Shown here in pieces: positions 7,567 to 15,192 of a DNA stretch of 64,000 nucleotides (position 1 is its first letter; each line of letters begins with the position of its first letter). The DNA comes from Acidithiobacillus thiooxidans ATCC 19377. GTDB taxonomy: Bacteria; Pseudomonadota; Gammaproteobacteria; Acidithiobacillales; Acidithiobacillaceae. The DNA is taken from NCBI RefSeq assembly GCF_009662475.1, contig NZ_CP045571.1, forward strand, positions 1,734,501 through 1,798,500. Direction: 5' to 3'. The position numbers and the translations under genes are program-made. Under the pieces are notes generated by a model. It made no database searches, was not told the origin of the DNA, and saw nothing but the letters and a program-made list of their open reading frames with translations.

Positions 7567-7947
7567 ATGTTGCACACGCAATCTTTCCAACGTACCACCC
7601 CGATTCATTTTGTCGAAATGGATACGGAGGTCCCTCAAGAAATCAGCATGGATGCTGGCTTCATTCACACCGTCATTTTTTCCAGTGAGGCTTTTGCGCT
7701 GATTCGCTGGCGTCCTGGGGAAGACTCCAAAAAACATATTTTCGAACCGAGCGAAGACCGCTTATGGAACGTGCTGTGGATGGCCCAATTAGCCATTCGC
7801 GCCAATCCTGATGCAGAAGAAACGATGTTCGCAGCGCGTCTGATGCCAAAAGTTGGCGGCGGTCAATACCCGGAAATCGCGCGTTTCAGCGCAAAATGCA
7901 CCACAACCATTGATGGTCGCCCGGCGGTCAAAATAGACCTGGCTTAA
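7567..7947 (+). CDS. Hypothetical protein, 126 residues
   Basis: CAAGGAGCCTTGTC precedes the ATG at 7567. The protein is soluble, with mixed strands and helices, and is not recognised. Its last 85 bases (7863-7947) are duplicated imperfectly at 8713-8797, after the coiled-coil gene. This suggests a past tandem duplication or an insertion that left a second 3' end. Confidence 0.55.
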   Translation: MLHTQSFQRTTPIHFVEMDTEVPQEISMDAGFIHTVIFSSEAFALIRWRPGEDSKKHIFEPSEDRLWNVLWMAQLAIRANPDAEETMFAARLMPKVGGGQYPEIARFSAKCTTTIDGRPAVKIDLA

Positions 7948-8056
7948 TTGATTGAACAAGCCTGCGTAATACTTCCACAATCACATTATGCAGGCATTCA
8001 AAGAACGTTCTGTAAGGCGTTGCGATCCTCAGAAACAAAGGAGTAATATCTTGTAT

Positions 8057-8551
8057 ATGAGCACATGGAAATCACCAGTAGCCTTGTACAAGGCTCTCGT
8101 TGAGGCGAAAGTCTCCACAGATACCGCGACTGAGGCCGCTCAGTCCGTGGTGGATGACATTCGAACAGTGATTAATAACCTGGCTACCAAGCAGGAATTA
8201 ACGCAAGAGATTTTGGCAGCCCGAAAAGATCTCAGGCACGAAATCCTGCTGACCAAACGTGAGCTTCAAAATGAAATTCACGCGACAAAGAACGAACTTC
8301 AAAGCGAAATTCGTGAGACGAAGAGCGAGATCCAAGCGACGAAAATCGAACTTCAAAGCGAAATTCACGCGACGAAGAGCGAGATCCAGACAACGAAGAT
8401 CGATCTTCGCGCTGAAATCAAAGTGCTGGAAACCAAAATGGATAGCAAGTTTAAAATCATGCAAGTTTACATGGTAATCATCGGCATATTGGCGGCCTCT
8501 TCCAGCCCGATTTTCGCCCCTCTGGTCAAAGTTATCGAACACCTGCTGTAA
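8057..8551 (+). CDS. Coiled-coil protein with C-terminal membrane anchor
   Basis: About 164 residues. The middle (about residues 40-130) is a long coiled coil built from near-identical units such as ELQSEIHATKS and EIQATKI, seen in the DNA as repeats of GAACTTCAAAGCGAAATTC. A hydrophobic segment near the C-terminus (about residues 137-157) should anchor it. The layout resembles CCDC90/DUF1640-like small bacterial proteins. A TTG at 8051, seven bases after AAAGGAG, is an equally good start. The repetitive coil may vary in length between strains by slippage. Function unknown. Confidence 0.6.
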   Translation: MSTWKSPVALYKALVEAKVSTDTATEAAQSVVDDIRTVINNLATKQELTQEILAARKDLRHEILLTKRELQNEIHATKNELQSEIRETKSEIQATKIELQSEIHATKSEIQTTKIDLRAEIKVLETKMDSKFKIMQVYMVIIGILAASSSPIFAPLVKVIEHLL

Positions 8552-8712
8552 TCCCCTCTCAGGATAAGCACTGTATCCAGTGCCATCCTGTACCTTCCCT
8601 AATATCGCGTCATAGTCCTCGCATCATCAACGCGCAGTCCCCCATTTCATCGAAAAATCTCCGATGGGAGGATGGGGATGTACGTCTTTTGTGTGGATAT
8701 GTCGCCTTCACC

Positions 8713-8797
8713 TCAATACCCGAGAATCGCGCGTTTCAGCGCGAAATGCACCACACCCCTTGATGACCGGCCGACGATCAAAATAGACCCGGCCTGA
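8713..8797 (+). pseudogene. Duplicated 3' end of the 7567-7947 gene
   Basis: These 85 bases align without gaps to 7863-7947, keeping the reading pattern from TCAATACCCG to the stop codon (TGA here, TAA there). No start or 5' part is present, so it is a dead fragment. It lies inside the otherwise gene-free stretch 8552-8872, where only a CCCATTTCATCG/CGATGGGAGGATGGGG-type hairpin region is also seen. Confidence 0.7.
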
Positions 8798-8872
8798 TAT
8801 TTTCAACTTCCAATCTCGGCATGCTGCGGCTGTTGTAACCAGTCGTGATTGGACCTGCAAAAAGGAGTTTTT

Positions 8873-9124
8873 ATGTATAGCACTGAAAAAGATCACGAAG
8901 TCGTTATTGTGATGGAAGGCGGTTTAATCCATGAGGTCATGATGAACGAGGCCGCAAAGGCTCGCGTCAGAATTACCATCGTGGATATGGACACAGAAGG
9001 AACAACCCTTGATGTCCATACCGATCTGTCCGGAAACGAAATCACCATCGAACAATACGGTGAAAAGAACTCTAGCGGTCCATGCGAATACATGGACCAT
9101 ATCCTCAGTCTGGTAAAGGAGTAA
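8873..9124 (+). CDS. Hypothetical protein, 83 residues
   Basis: AAAAGGAGTTTTT precedes the ATG at 8873. The acidic, beta-rich product (VVIVMEGGLIHEVM, VRITIVDMDTEG) ends three bases before the parB start, so it probably shares the parB transcript. It is a plausible cargo or accessory gene of the PRTRC operon, but it is not one of the named PRTRC families. Confidence 0.5.
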   Translation: MYSTEKDHEVVIVMEGGLIHEVMMNEAAKARVRITIVDMDTEGTTLDVHTDLSGNEITIEQYGEKNSSGPCEYMDHILSLVKE

Positions 9125-9127
9125 ATC

Positions 9128-10783
9128 ATGGAAGTAGTCGTCAGCAGCATCGTAGAAGGCGTCAACCCCCGTCGTTACTTTGACGAGGAGGAGATGCAGG
9201 AGCTGACCCGCAGCATTAAAGCGAACGGCATCTTGCAACCTATTGCTGTACGTCAAAATGCCGAGGGCAAATACACCATCATGGCGGGGCACCGTCGTTT
9301 TCGTGCCGCGCAAACGCTGAAATTAGATAAAGTCCCAGTCCACCTGGTGGACGGAGACGAAGATGAGATCGCTCTCATCGAAAACAGCGTCCGGGCCGAT
9401 ATGAGTCCTGCTGAGGAATGTGAGGCCGCCGCCAAAATCCTCCGCAAGATGAAAGGTGACATTGTGGAAGCGGCGATCCATCTGGGATGGACCGAAGACA
9501 AGCTACGCCGTCGGGTCGCCTTGTCTGCCTGCAGCCAGAAGGTCCGTGATGCGCTTGCAGAACGGAAGATCAAATTGGGCATTGCCGAGTTGCTGGCAAC
9601 CGTTCCGGAAACCGAAAATCAGGACAAAGCGCTGGAAAAGATTGTTGCCAATAATCTGAGCGTCGTCGAAGTCAAACACTTCCTGGCCAAGCTGACGCAG
9701 AAGTTGAGTTCTGCCATTTTCGACCGTGCGGAATGCGCACAATGCCGCTTTAACACGGCCGTGCAATCCTCCCTCTTTTCCGAACTGGTGGCCGATGACA
9801 GTTTTTGCACCAACGCCGATTGCTTCTCCAAAAAAACGGAGGAAGCGGCGAACATCAAGGCGGAAGCGTTGAAGGAAAACGTCCAAACCGTTCGCGTCGT
9901 CAGTCTGCAGGACACGCAGGAAAACTTTACCAAACTGTCCGAACAGGGTGGCCATGGTGTCGGTTGTGACCAGTTCCGGTCCTGCCACTCCTGTGCCAAA
10001 TATGGCGCGGTAGTCTGGCTGACCCCCGGACATGAAGGCGAAGTCGAACAGGATATTTGCTTTGACCTTGACTGTCACGCCCAAAAGGTGGCTGCAGCAC
10101 ATCCGGCTCCAGTGATCGCCCCAACTACCGGACCTGATTCTGTCGAGACAGGCGCATCGCCTGGACTGGATGATGACGGGCTGGAAAACGCGAGTTGCGG
10201 TGAGAACAATCAGGATAACACCGGTTCTTGCTGCGGCTCTTCGACCCCTGCGGAAACACAGTTTATCAGCAGCGCGATTATCGAATACCGCCGGAACCTC
10301 TGGAACATGGTGGCGAAAAAGATGATAGCGGCCGATCTGGAAAAAGGCCGTACCATTTTGCTGGCCCTTGTTATTAATGGACGTTCTTCGACGACCGATA
10401 AGTACAAAATCGAATCGGTACTGAAGAAATACGATGTGCAATCCAGTAGCTTTGAGGCCCTTTGTTCGGATATTGATAGCAAAGACATGGCCCTGCGCCT
10501 GTCTGCAGCCTCTGCGGCTACCGCCTTTGACAGTTTGCAGCATTCCGAAGTGCAAAGCATCCTCCACTACCTTCGCCCGAACCTGGGAGACTTCTGGAAG
10601 ATGGATGCGGATTACCTAAAGCTGCTCACCAAAGCCCAGATTCGCGCGGTCTGCGATGAGTTGGGCATCTCCGAAAAGCTGGAAAGCAAGGTCTTCACTG
10701 ATAAGAAAGAAGCCCTGGTGAAAGCCATCATGGAATCAGGTATCGATTTTGCCGGCCTGGTCCCCGCTCACTTGAATTATTGA
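9128..10783 (+). CDS. PRTRC-system ParB-family protein
   Basis: A 551-residue ParB/Spo0J-type DNA-binding protein, first of the PRTRC (ParB-related, ThiF-related) cassette. The N-terminal ParB domain shows VNPRRYFDEEEMQELTRSIKANGILQPI, then MAGHRRFRAAQ and IENSVRADMSPAEE, with a following helix-turn-helix (EAAIHLGWTEDKLRRRVAL). The long C-terminal half is cysteine-rich (ECAQCRFNT, CTNADC, CRSCHSC-like and CFDLDCH), which suggests zinc binding. ParB proteins bind centromere-like sites and many are CTP switches; whether this one partitions DNA or regulates is not known. The three tandem repeats just downstream at 10868-10916 are a candidate binding site. No ParA is visible in the window. Confidence 0.88.
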   Translation: MEVVVSSIVEGVNPRRYFDEEEMQELTRSIKANGILQPIAVRQNAEGKYTIMAGHRRFRAAQTLKLDKVPVHLVDGDEDEIALIENSVRADMSPAEECEAAAKILRKMKGDIVEAAIHLGWTEDKLRRRVALSACSQKVRDALAERKIKLGIAELLATVPETENQDKALEKIVANNLSVVEVKHFLAKLTQKLSSAIFDRAECAQCRFNTAVQSSLFSELVADDSFCTNADCFSKKTEEAANIKAEALKENVQTVRVVSLQDTQENFTKLSEQGGHGVGCDQFRSCHSCAKYGAVVWLTPGHEGEVEQDICFDLDCHAQKVAAAHPAPVIAPTTGPDSVETGASPGLDDDGLENASCGENNQDNTGSCCGSSTPAETQFISSAIIEYRRNLWNMVAKKMIAADLEKGRTILLALVINGRSSTTDKYKIESVLKKYDVQSSSFEALCSDIDSKDMALRLSAASAATAFDSLQHSEVQSILHYLRPNLGDFWKMDADYLKLLTKAQIRAVCDELGISEKLESKVFTDKKEALVKAIMESGIDFAGLVPAHLNY

Positions 10784-10790
10784 TGCATCA

Positions 10791-10823
10791 CCACCCTGCC
10801 GAGTAGGACTCGGCAAGGTGGTT
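10791..10823 (+). terminator. Hairpin at the end of parB
   Basis: CCACC..GCCGAGT pairs with ACTCGGC..GGTGG, with a two-base internal mismatch and loop AGG, followed by TTTATT. A second hairpin, GGCTCTC/GAGAGCC, lies at about 10836-10855. Together they may terminate or attenuate parB transcription before the downstream operon. Confidence 0.6.
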
Positions 10824-10867
10824 TATTCCTGGGGGCTCTCTATATGGAGAGCCGCCTTTCCTCTGCT

Positions 10868-10916
10868 GTGTCTGCACACGGCATGTGTTGCACACGGCAT
10901 GTGTCTGCACACGGCA
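10868..10916 (+). repeat. Three tandem 16-17 base iteron-like repeats
   Basis: Three head-to-tail copies: GTGTCTGCACACGGCAT (10868-10884), GTGTTGCACACGGCAT (10885-10900) and GTGTCTGCACACGGCA (10901-10916). Each holds the inverted pair GTGT/ACAC. They sit between parB and the gene for PRTRC protein E. Such clusters act elsewhere as replication iterons or ParB centromere sites, so this is a candidate parS or origin. The sequence shows only the repeat and its position. Confidence 0.7.
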
Positions 10917-11034
10917 AAGGAAAGGTTTACGCACTTTTAGTGCCGCACCGGACGTTTCCGGATCTATCGTTTGCCGGTCTGACCGCGCAAATTTCCTACC
11001 CGCCCAACCGGGCATTCATACGGAGTATAAAACC

Positions 11035-11424
11035 ATGTTCTTTGATGAACTTGCTGAACTATTAAAAGATTACGCGGTAACCACCATGGTCTTTTCCATG
11101 GATGGGGAGCGTATGCGCATCAATGTGTTGCCGAAAGCGACAGAAGGCAAAAGCGACCCGATACCTTTGTCATTGTGTGCGAGTCCCGCTGAACTGAATG
11201 TCGGTTTTATGGACGCCATGAAATCTTATCGTGAACGCATTGCATCACTGGCCGAACAGGTGGCTGAATTCGAAAAACAGGCCCAAGCAGCAGCTAAAGA
11301 AGCCGCTGAAAAAGCCAAAGCGAAGACGGCCACTCCCGCTAAAACCCCCGCCAAAAAGCCGGAACCTGCCGCTGCCCCGCAAAAGGCAAAACAACCGGCT
11401 GAAGACCTTGGCGATCTATTTTAA
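11035..11424 (+). CDS. PRTRC system protein E-like
   Basis: A 129-residue protein. The N-terminal half has strands (TTMVFSMDGERMRINVLPK) and the helical PAELNVGFMDAMKSYRERIASL. The C-terminal half is a low-complexity Lys/Ala/Pro-rich tail (about residues 80-120) ending AEDLGDLF. Position directly before protein C, size and tail fit the PRTRC E family; the sequence signature is weak. ATACGGAGTATAAAACC precedes the ATG. It begins the operon E-C-F-B-ThiF. Confidence 0.75.
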   Translation: MFFDELAELLKDYAVTTMVFSMDGERMRINVLPKATEGKSDPIPLSLCASPAELNVGFMDAMKSYRERIASLAEQVAEFEKQAQAAAKEAAEKAKAKTATPAKTPAKKPEPAAAPQKAKQPAEDLGDLF

Positions 11425-11435
11425 GGAGATATGGC

Positions 11436-11639
11436 ATGATCGAAGTTGAATCCATTACCCGCGTTTTCAAATACAACGGGATTTCCTTGCCGGATCCCAA
11501 TCCGACGCTACCCATCGAAACTGTCCGCTCTGTGTACGCCCATCAGTATCCTGAACTCGGATCTGCCGATGTGCAGTCCGAAATCAAGGGCAAAAAGCAG
11601 ATCGTGACCTTCCAGAAAGTGCTTGGGCACAAGGGATAA
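11436..11639 (+). CDS. PRTRC system protein C, ubiquitin-like
   Basis: A 67-residue protein with the family pattern: RVFKYNG, then LPDPNPTLPIETVRSVYAHQYPEL, then VTFQKVLGHKG. This family is described as a prokaryotic ubiquitin-like fold. The C-terminus ends in a single glycine (GHKG), not a GG pair. It could be the modifier conjugated by the neighbouring E1-like ThiF and E2-like protein B, but conjugation by PRTRC systems is not established as far as I know. AAGGAGATATGGC precedes the ATG. Confidence 0.85.
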   Translation: MIEVESITRVFKYNGISLPDPNPTLPIETVRSVYAHQYPELGSADVQSEIKGKKQIVTFQKVLGHKG

Positions 11640-11671
11640 TCCCATGGCCTCGCTCCTGGAAAGACTCAACG

Positions 11672-11690
11672 GAGCCCCCGAAAAGGGGGC
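11672..11690 (+). terminator. GC-rich hairpin between genes C and F
   Basis: AGCCCCC and GGGGGCT pair perfectly around GAAAA. No T-run follows, so partial attenuation or RNA processing within the operon is more likely than full termination. Confidence 0.4.
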
Positions 11691-11726
11691 TACCCCGTAC
11701 CCCAAACTGACAAAGGAGATGCAGCA

Positions 11727-12770
11727 ATGCGCCTATTCTCTGGAAAGAATGGTAACGCGCCCCGACTGGCGTGCCCAACATCCCCTACGCAAGCCGAAAC
11801 ACGTTCTGTCACACCTGCCGCCCATGTTCTGAGCTTGCCCAGCCTGTCTCCAGAGATTCCGTGGATTTACTCGGAATCGTGCAATGCCAAAATCCTGAAT
11901 TTAGGCAAATCACTCATGGAGATAGGGGTAAAGCTGGAGGACTCGGAAAGCCAATCTATTCAAGAGATTGTGCATACAGCAACCGAAAAGTTCATGGATG
12001 AGATTTTTGGTCATCACCTCGATGATTTACACATAGAGGAAAATGAGGGTGATGACACGTTAATCTTGACGTTTTCATTACCGCTTGAAGATGCACCGAC
12101 ATTCGTTTGCCATGAAAAGCTACAGGCCATGCATCAAAAAGCGAATGGTTTGGTGGAATACGCCCTAAACACGCTCTATCGATCCCCTATCTCCGTGATG
12201 ACACCCGGAGATCTGATGGGTGTCATAGAGATGGTTGAGTGGCTTGGTAGCGATGACGAAACCGAATACCTCCTGGAAATGGAAGCGGACGGCATCCCTG
12301 AAGAGGACGTGAACGTACTTCGCAAAACCGATGTGCTCCAGGTCATCCCGCAATGGACTCTGGACGCCTGCTATGCAAAAACGGACCTCAGAATCCAGGT
12401 CAAAGAAAAATCCCTGAATCGGCAAGAAAGGGAACTCCTGAAACTGCTGGACCAGCTTTCACAAATGACGCCCGTCAAAATACCATCGAAACCCAATCGG
12501 TACGAAAAGTACGGATTGACGCAAGGTTATAGCCAATTTGCCGGCATCATGTTGATGGATAACGGAGAGCCAGGCGGCCTCTGTTACCAAATGCTGGACC
12601 ACCTGTATCAACGCGGCATGGAGAGTGGAGAAGCCGAAGACAACGCCGTTTTCATGCTGGATATCACACCACAAGAAAATGTACGTGACTGGGTAGAATT
12701 GTTGCAGGACTGCAGCACCATTTTAACGCTCATTCACCGTATATTGCCCTTTCTCGGAGAAAAACTATGA
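11727..12770 (+). CDS. PRTRC system protein F-like
   Basis: A 347-residue, mostly helical acidic protein. CAAAGGAGATGCAGCA precedes the ATG. The C-terminal part contains NRYEKYGLTQGYSQFAGIML and a helical end (WVELLQDCSTILTLIHRIL). Assignment rests mainly on the fixed gene order C-F-B-ThiF and on length. The N-terminal 50 residues are Ser/Pro-rich and may be disordered. No enzymatic motif is visible. Its stop overlaps the start of gene B by four bases (TATGA). Confidence 0.75.
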   Translation: MRLFSGKNGNAPRLACPTSPTQAETRSVTPAAHVLSLPSLSPEIPWIYSESCNAKILNLGKSLMEIGVKLEDSESQSIQEIVHTATEKFMDEIFGHHLDDLHIEENEGDDTLILTFSLPLEDAPTFVCHEKLQAMHQKANGLVEYALNTLYRSPISVMTPGDLMGVIEMVEWLGSDDETEYLLEMEADGIPEEDVNVLRKTDVLQVIPQWTLDACYAKTDLRIQVKEKSLNRQERELLKLLDQLSQMTPVKIPSKPNRYEKYGLTQGYSQFAGIMLMDNGEPGGLCYQMLDHLYQRGMESGEAEDNAVFMLDITPQENVRDWVELLQDCSTILTLIHRILPFLGEKL

Positions 12771-13495
12771 ACACCAGTTTTCATATCGAAAGCCACAGCA
12801 TGCAGTTGCGTTCTGCCATCCTCCTGTATGGAAATGGGGGTCATGTAGACTATGCCACACAGCATCCTGTTGGTCAGAATTCAGACAACGCGCCCGTCAT
12901 TCTCCCGGGTTCTGCGTTAACGCAAGAAGAGCTTGCCAGTGCGTATCAAGCCTTACTGGGGAAGACGCCCTTACAGATGTTGGATAATCGCACCTTAGCG
13001 TTCAATGTATCCACTTTGGTGTTCTGGTCAGAACCCCAGGTCCGGACCACCTATTTTGATTGTCCGGAACCGATGGGCAAAAGATCCGGCCCCGTGCCGC
13101 ATCCCGGTCTCGTATTTGTTTGGCAAGATCATGGATTGTCCGTGTTTGCTGTCAAAGGGCGTAAAAGACCGTCCTTGAACACGCCCCTGTTTAAGGCCCC
13201 TTACATGAATGTGTATGCTGGGGGTTCAATTTGCATGGGCAATGTGAAGGTTCCCAAACCGGAACCCGGCAATATATCGGCTTGTGAAGCGGCCTTTTTT
13301 CAATCCCGTTTTACCCATGCGAATCACGCCACGCAGGTCCAGTATCCCGGCGGCATTTATACTTTGTGGGTGGATCTTCTGGCGTCCAAAGCGAATCGCT
13401 TTCCAGAACAAGCCCTGGCACCCATGGAACCGGTTCATGGCAAGCAGCAATTCACCATGGCCGACCTTCTATCCAAAGCGGGGGATTTGTCATGA
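12767..13495 (+). CDS. PRTRC system protein B, E2-like (UBC-fold family)
   Basis: A 242-residue protein of a family classed as prokaryotic E2-like. The hallmark region is NVYAGGSICMGNVKVPKPEPG, with C156 in the place expected for an E2 active cysteine. Upstream strands include LVFVWQDHGLSVFAVKG. It overlaps F on one side and ThiF on the other (CATGA), so the three are translationally coupled. Inferred role: accept the protein C modifier from the ThiF-like protein. No E3 or JAB-type deconjugase (PRTRC protein A) was found in the window. Confidence 0.82.
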   Translation: MNTSFHIESHSMQLRSAILLYGNGGHVDYATQHPVGQNSDNAPVILPGSALTQEELASAYQALLGKTPLQMLDNRTLAFNVSTLVFWSEPQVRTTYFDCPEPMGKRSGPVPHPGLVFVWQDHGLSVFAVKGRKRPSLNTPLFKAPYMNVYAGGSICMGNVKVPKPEPGNISACEAAFFQSRFTHANHATQVQYPGGIYTLWVDLLASKANRFPEQALAPMEPVHGKQQFTMADLLSKAGDLS

Positions 13496-14313
13496 CGCAT
13501 CGTTATCTATTTCAAAAGCCTAACGATGGCAGTTTCTATGCGACCCCGACCATCGTAGTCATAGGGGCCGGTGGTACCGGTTCGCAATTATTAACGGGAC
13601 TCTCCAGAATGGTTGTCGCACTTCAAAGCCTCAACATGGCAGCCCCCGAGGTGATTGTGTGTGACCCGGATACGGTGAGTAGAGCCAACGTGGGACGGCA
13701 ACTGTTTTCACCGTCAGACATTGGGCAATCAAAAGCGCATACGCTGGTAAACCGAATCAATCAGTATTTCGGTTTAAACTGGCAGTCTTATCATGGCAAA
13801 TTCACACCTAAAATAGCCAAGTCCAGAGTCATATACATTTCCTGTGTGGACAGTCGTAGTGCGCGCCAGGAAATCTACGAGGCCATCAAGGAAAGCGCTT
13901 CGTACTGGCTAGACTTAGGCAATAACAACCACTCAGGGCAGGCGATATTGGGAAATTCCGATTTTCATAAACGGAACCCCTCTGCAAAAAGAAAGTATTG
14001 CCTGCTACCGACCGTTGCCGATCTCTTCCCGGAAATCATGGATGCTTCCATAGCGGAAGACGAGGATACCCCGTCCTGCAGCCTGGCAGAGGCCTTGGTC
14101 AAGCAGGATTTAATGGTGAATCAGACGGTAGCTACCCATGCCCTGGAATTGTTGTGGCAGCTGTTAAGGCATGGTGAGATCCATTATCACGGTTTTTTCT
14201 TTGATAACCGTAACTTCTCCCTCCAATCCTTGCCCATTGACCGCGACCATTGGAAACGGCTGATGAAACAGGCCAAAAAATATCGAAAACCAGTCAGCGC
14301 GCAAGCGGCCTGA
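13492..14313 (+). CDS. PRTRC system ThiF-family (E1-like) protein
   Basis: A 273-residue adenylating-enzyme fold. The nucleotide loop is IVVIGAGGTGSQLLTG (about residues 21-36). It is followed by CDPDTVSRANVGRQLFSPSDIGQSKA, matching the E1/ThiF pattern of D, N, R, Q residues, and by SCVDSRSARQEIYEAI. By family knowledge it would activate a ubiquitin-like C-terminus using ATP. The true start is the ATG at 13492, overlapping gene B; the frame is open well upstream. It ends the operon, followed by a strong terminator. Confidence 0.88.
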   Translation: MTHRYLFQKPNDGSFYATPTIVVIGAGGTGSQLLTGLSRMVVALQSLNMAAPEVIVCDPDTVSRANVGRQLFSPSDIGQSKAHTLVNRINQYFGLNWQSYHGKFTPKIAKSRVIYISCVDSRSARQEIYEAIKESASYWLDLGNNNHSGQAILGNSDFHKRNPSAKRKYCLLPTVADLFPEIMDASIAEDEDTPSCSLAEALVKQDLMVNQTVATHALELLWQLLRHGEIHYHGFFFDNRNFSLQSLPIDRDHWKRLMKQAKKYRKPVSAQAA

Positions 14314-14332
14314 CCCAACCCATTACCCACTC

Positions 14333-14352
14333 CCCCGCTTGCGGGGTTTTTT
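14333..14352 (+). terminator. Intrinsic terminator of the PRTRC operon
   Basis: CCCCGC and GCGGGG pair around TT and are followed by six Ts. It ends the E-C-F-B-ThiF operon. Confidence 0.85.
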
Positions 14353-14533
14353 CCATGGCATTCCACGAGTGCCATCGAACAAACCAGCAAGTTTTTTGGC
14401 AAAAGCCACGGCACGCACCGCTATGCGTTTTCCACTATCTGTTCGGGTATCTATGAACCTGACAATCCAAAAACTGCGCGCATTGCTGCGCACATAGCAC
14501 TCCCCTTGTTCAACATTTATCGAGGACTGAACC

Positions 14534-14746
14534 ATGGAAAATTGGACATTGCATTACAAGAACACGGTGTATGGTGTTAACAACGGCAAGGTCACGGAAC
14601 ACATCATCGCCTCCGGACTGAGCATGCATGATGCCCTGCAACTCCAAAGCCAGGGACTCCTGTTTCCCTCAGTGAATGCAGCGCGGGCTTATATCGAAAA
14701 AACCTGTGCTTCACGGGAACAGAATAACCCCACAGACCGTTCTTAA
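14534..14746 (+). CDS. Hypothetical protein, 70 residues
   Basis: ATCGAGGACTGAACC precedes the ATG, a weak but usable ribosome site. The product is small and soluble, with WTLHYKNTVYGVNNGKV strands followed by helices (MHDALQLQSQGL, NAARAYIEKTC). No family recognised. Confidence 0.45.
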   Translation: MENWTLHYKNTVYGVNNGKVTEHIIASGLSMHDALQLQSQGLLFPSVNAARAYIEKTCASREQNNPTDRS

Positions 14747-14783
14747 ACCCAGGAAGAATCACCATGAAAAAAGGAGATCAAAT

Positions 14784-15077
14784 ATGAATCATATCCTTAT
14801 ATGGTCTGTCATCTTGCTTTTCAGTATGCAGGCCATTATCGCTGTCGGGATTATTCGGGTTGTTTCTGAAGACAGCCTGATAAAGAAAATTGCTTTAGGC
14901 GTTGGTATCGTTGATATATTCGTCTTTCTTACATCAATGATAGAGGTCATATACGCTGCATTTGGCGTACCTGTTGGCCCAATGCGGTTACTCATCAATC
15001 TGGGAGCGACGGCTACCACTATGGTTATTTTTTGGAGCCTACGTTCATGGCAGGAGAAAAACCATGAACGCCCATGA
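14784..15077 (+). CDS. Three-pass membrane protein, 97 residues
   Basis: AAAAAAGGAGATCAAAT precedes the ATG at 14784. Three hydrophobic segments lie at about residues 3-24, 32-53 and 62-82, with charged ends. Its end overlaps the next small gene by 14 bases. Function unknown. Confidence 0.5.
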   Translation: MNHILIWSVILLFSMQAIIAVGIIRVVSEDSLIKKIALGVGIVDIFVFLTSMIEVIYAAFGVPVGPMRLLINLGATATTMVIFWSLRSWQEKNHERP

Positions 15078-15192
15078 AGCTAACGACCTCTTTATGTGGG
15101 CGATGCTCATCCTGTTTTGTACGGGATGGGTATTCGCCCTGCTTATCGGCCTCTCCGCCGATCATTTCCTCAAGAAAGGAGACCGCAAATGA
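15064..15192 (+). CDS. 42-residue membrane peptide
   Basis: The start lies inside the previous gene and the stop overlaps the next start (AAATGA). One hydrophobic span (about residues 10-31) is followed by a basic tail (DHFLKKGDRK). Coupling on both sides supports it as real. Confidence 0.45.
   Translation: MNAHEANDLFMWAMLILFCTGWVFALLIGLSADHFLKKGDRK

Noticed and set aside
9503-10567. A 354-residue protein antisense to parB
   Set aside because: It has no ribosome site, and the sense strand encodes a clear ParB-family protein.
10868-10916. Tandem repeats as a small CRISPR array
   Set aside because: Units are directly adjacent with no spacers and no cas genes are near; iteron or centromere is a better reading.
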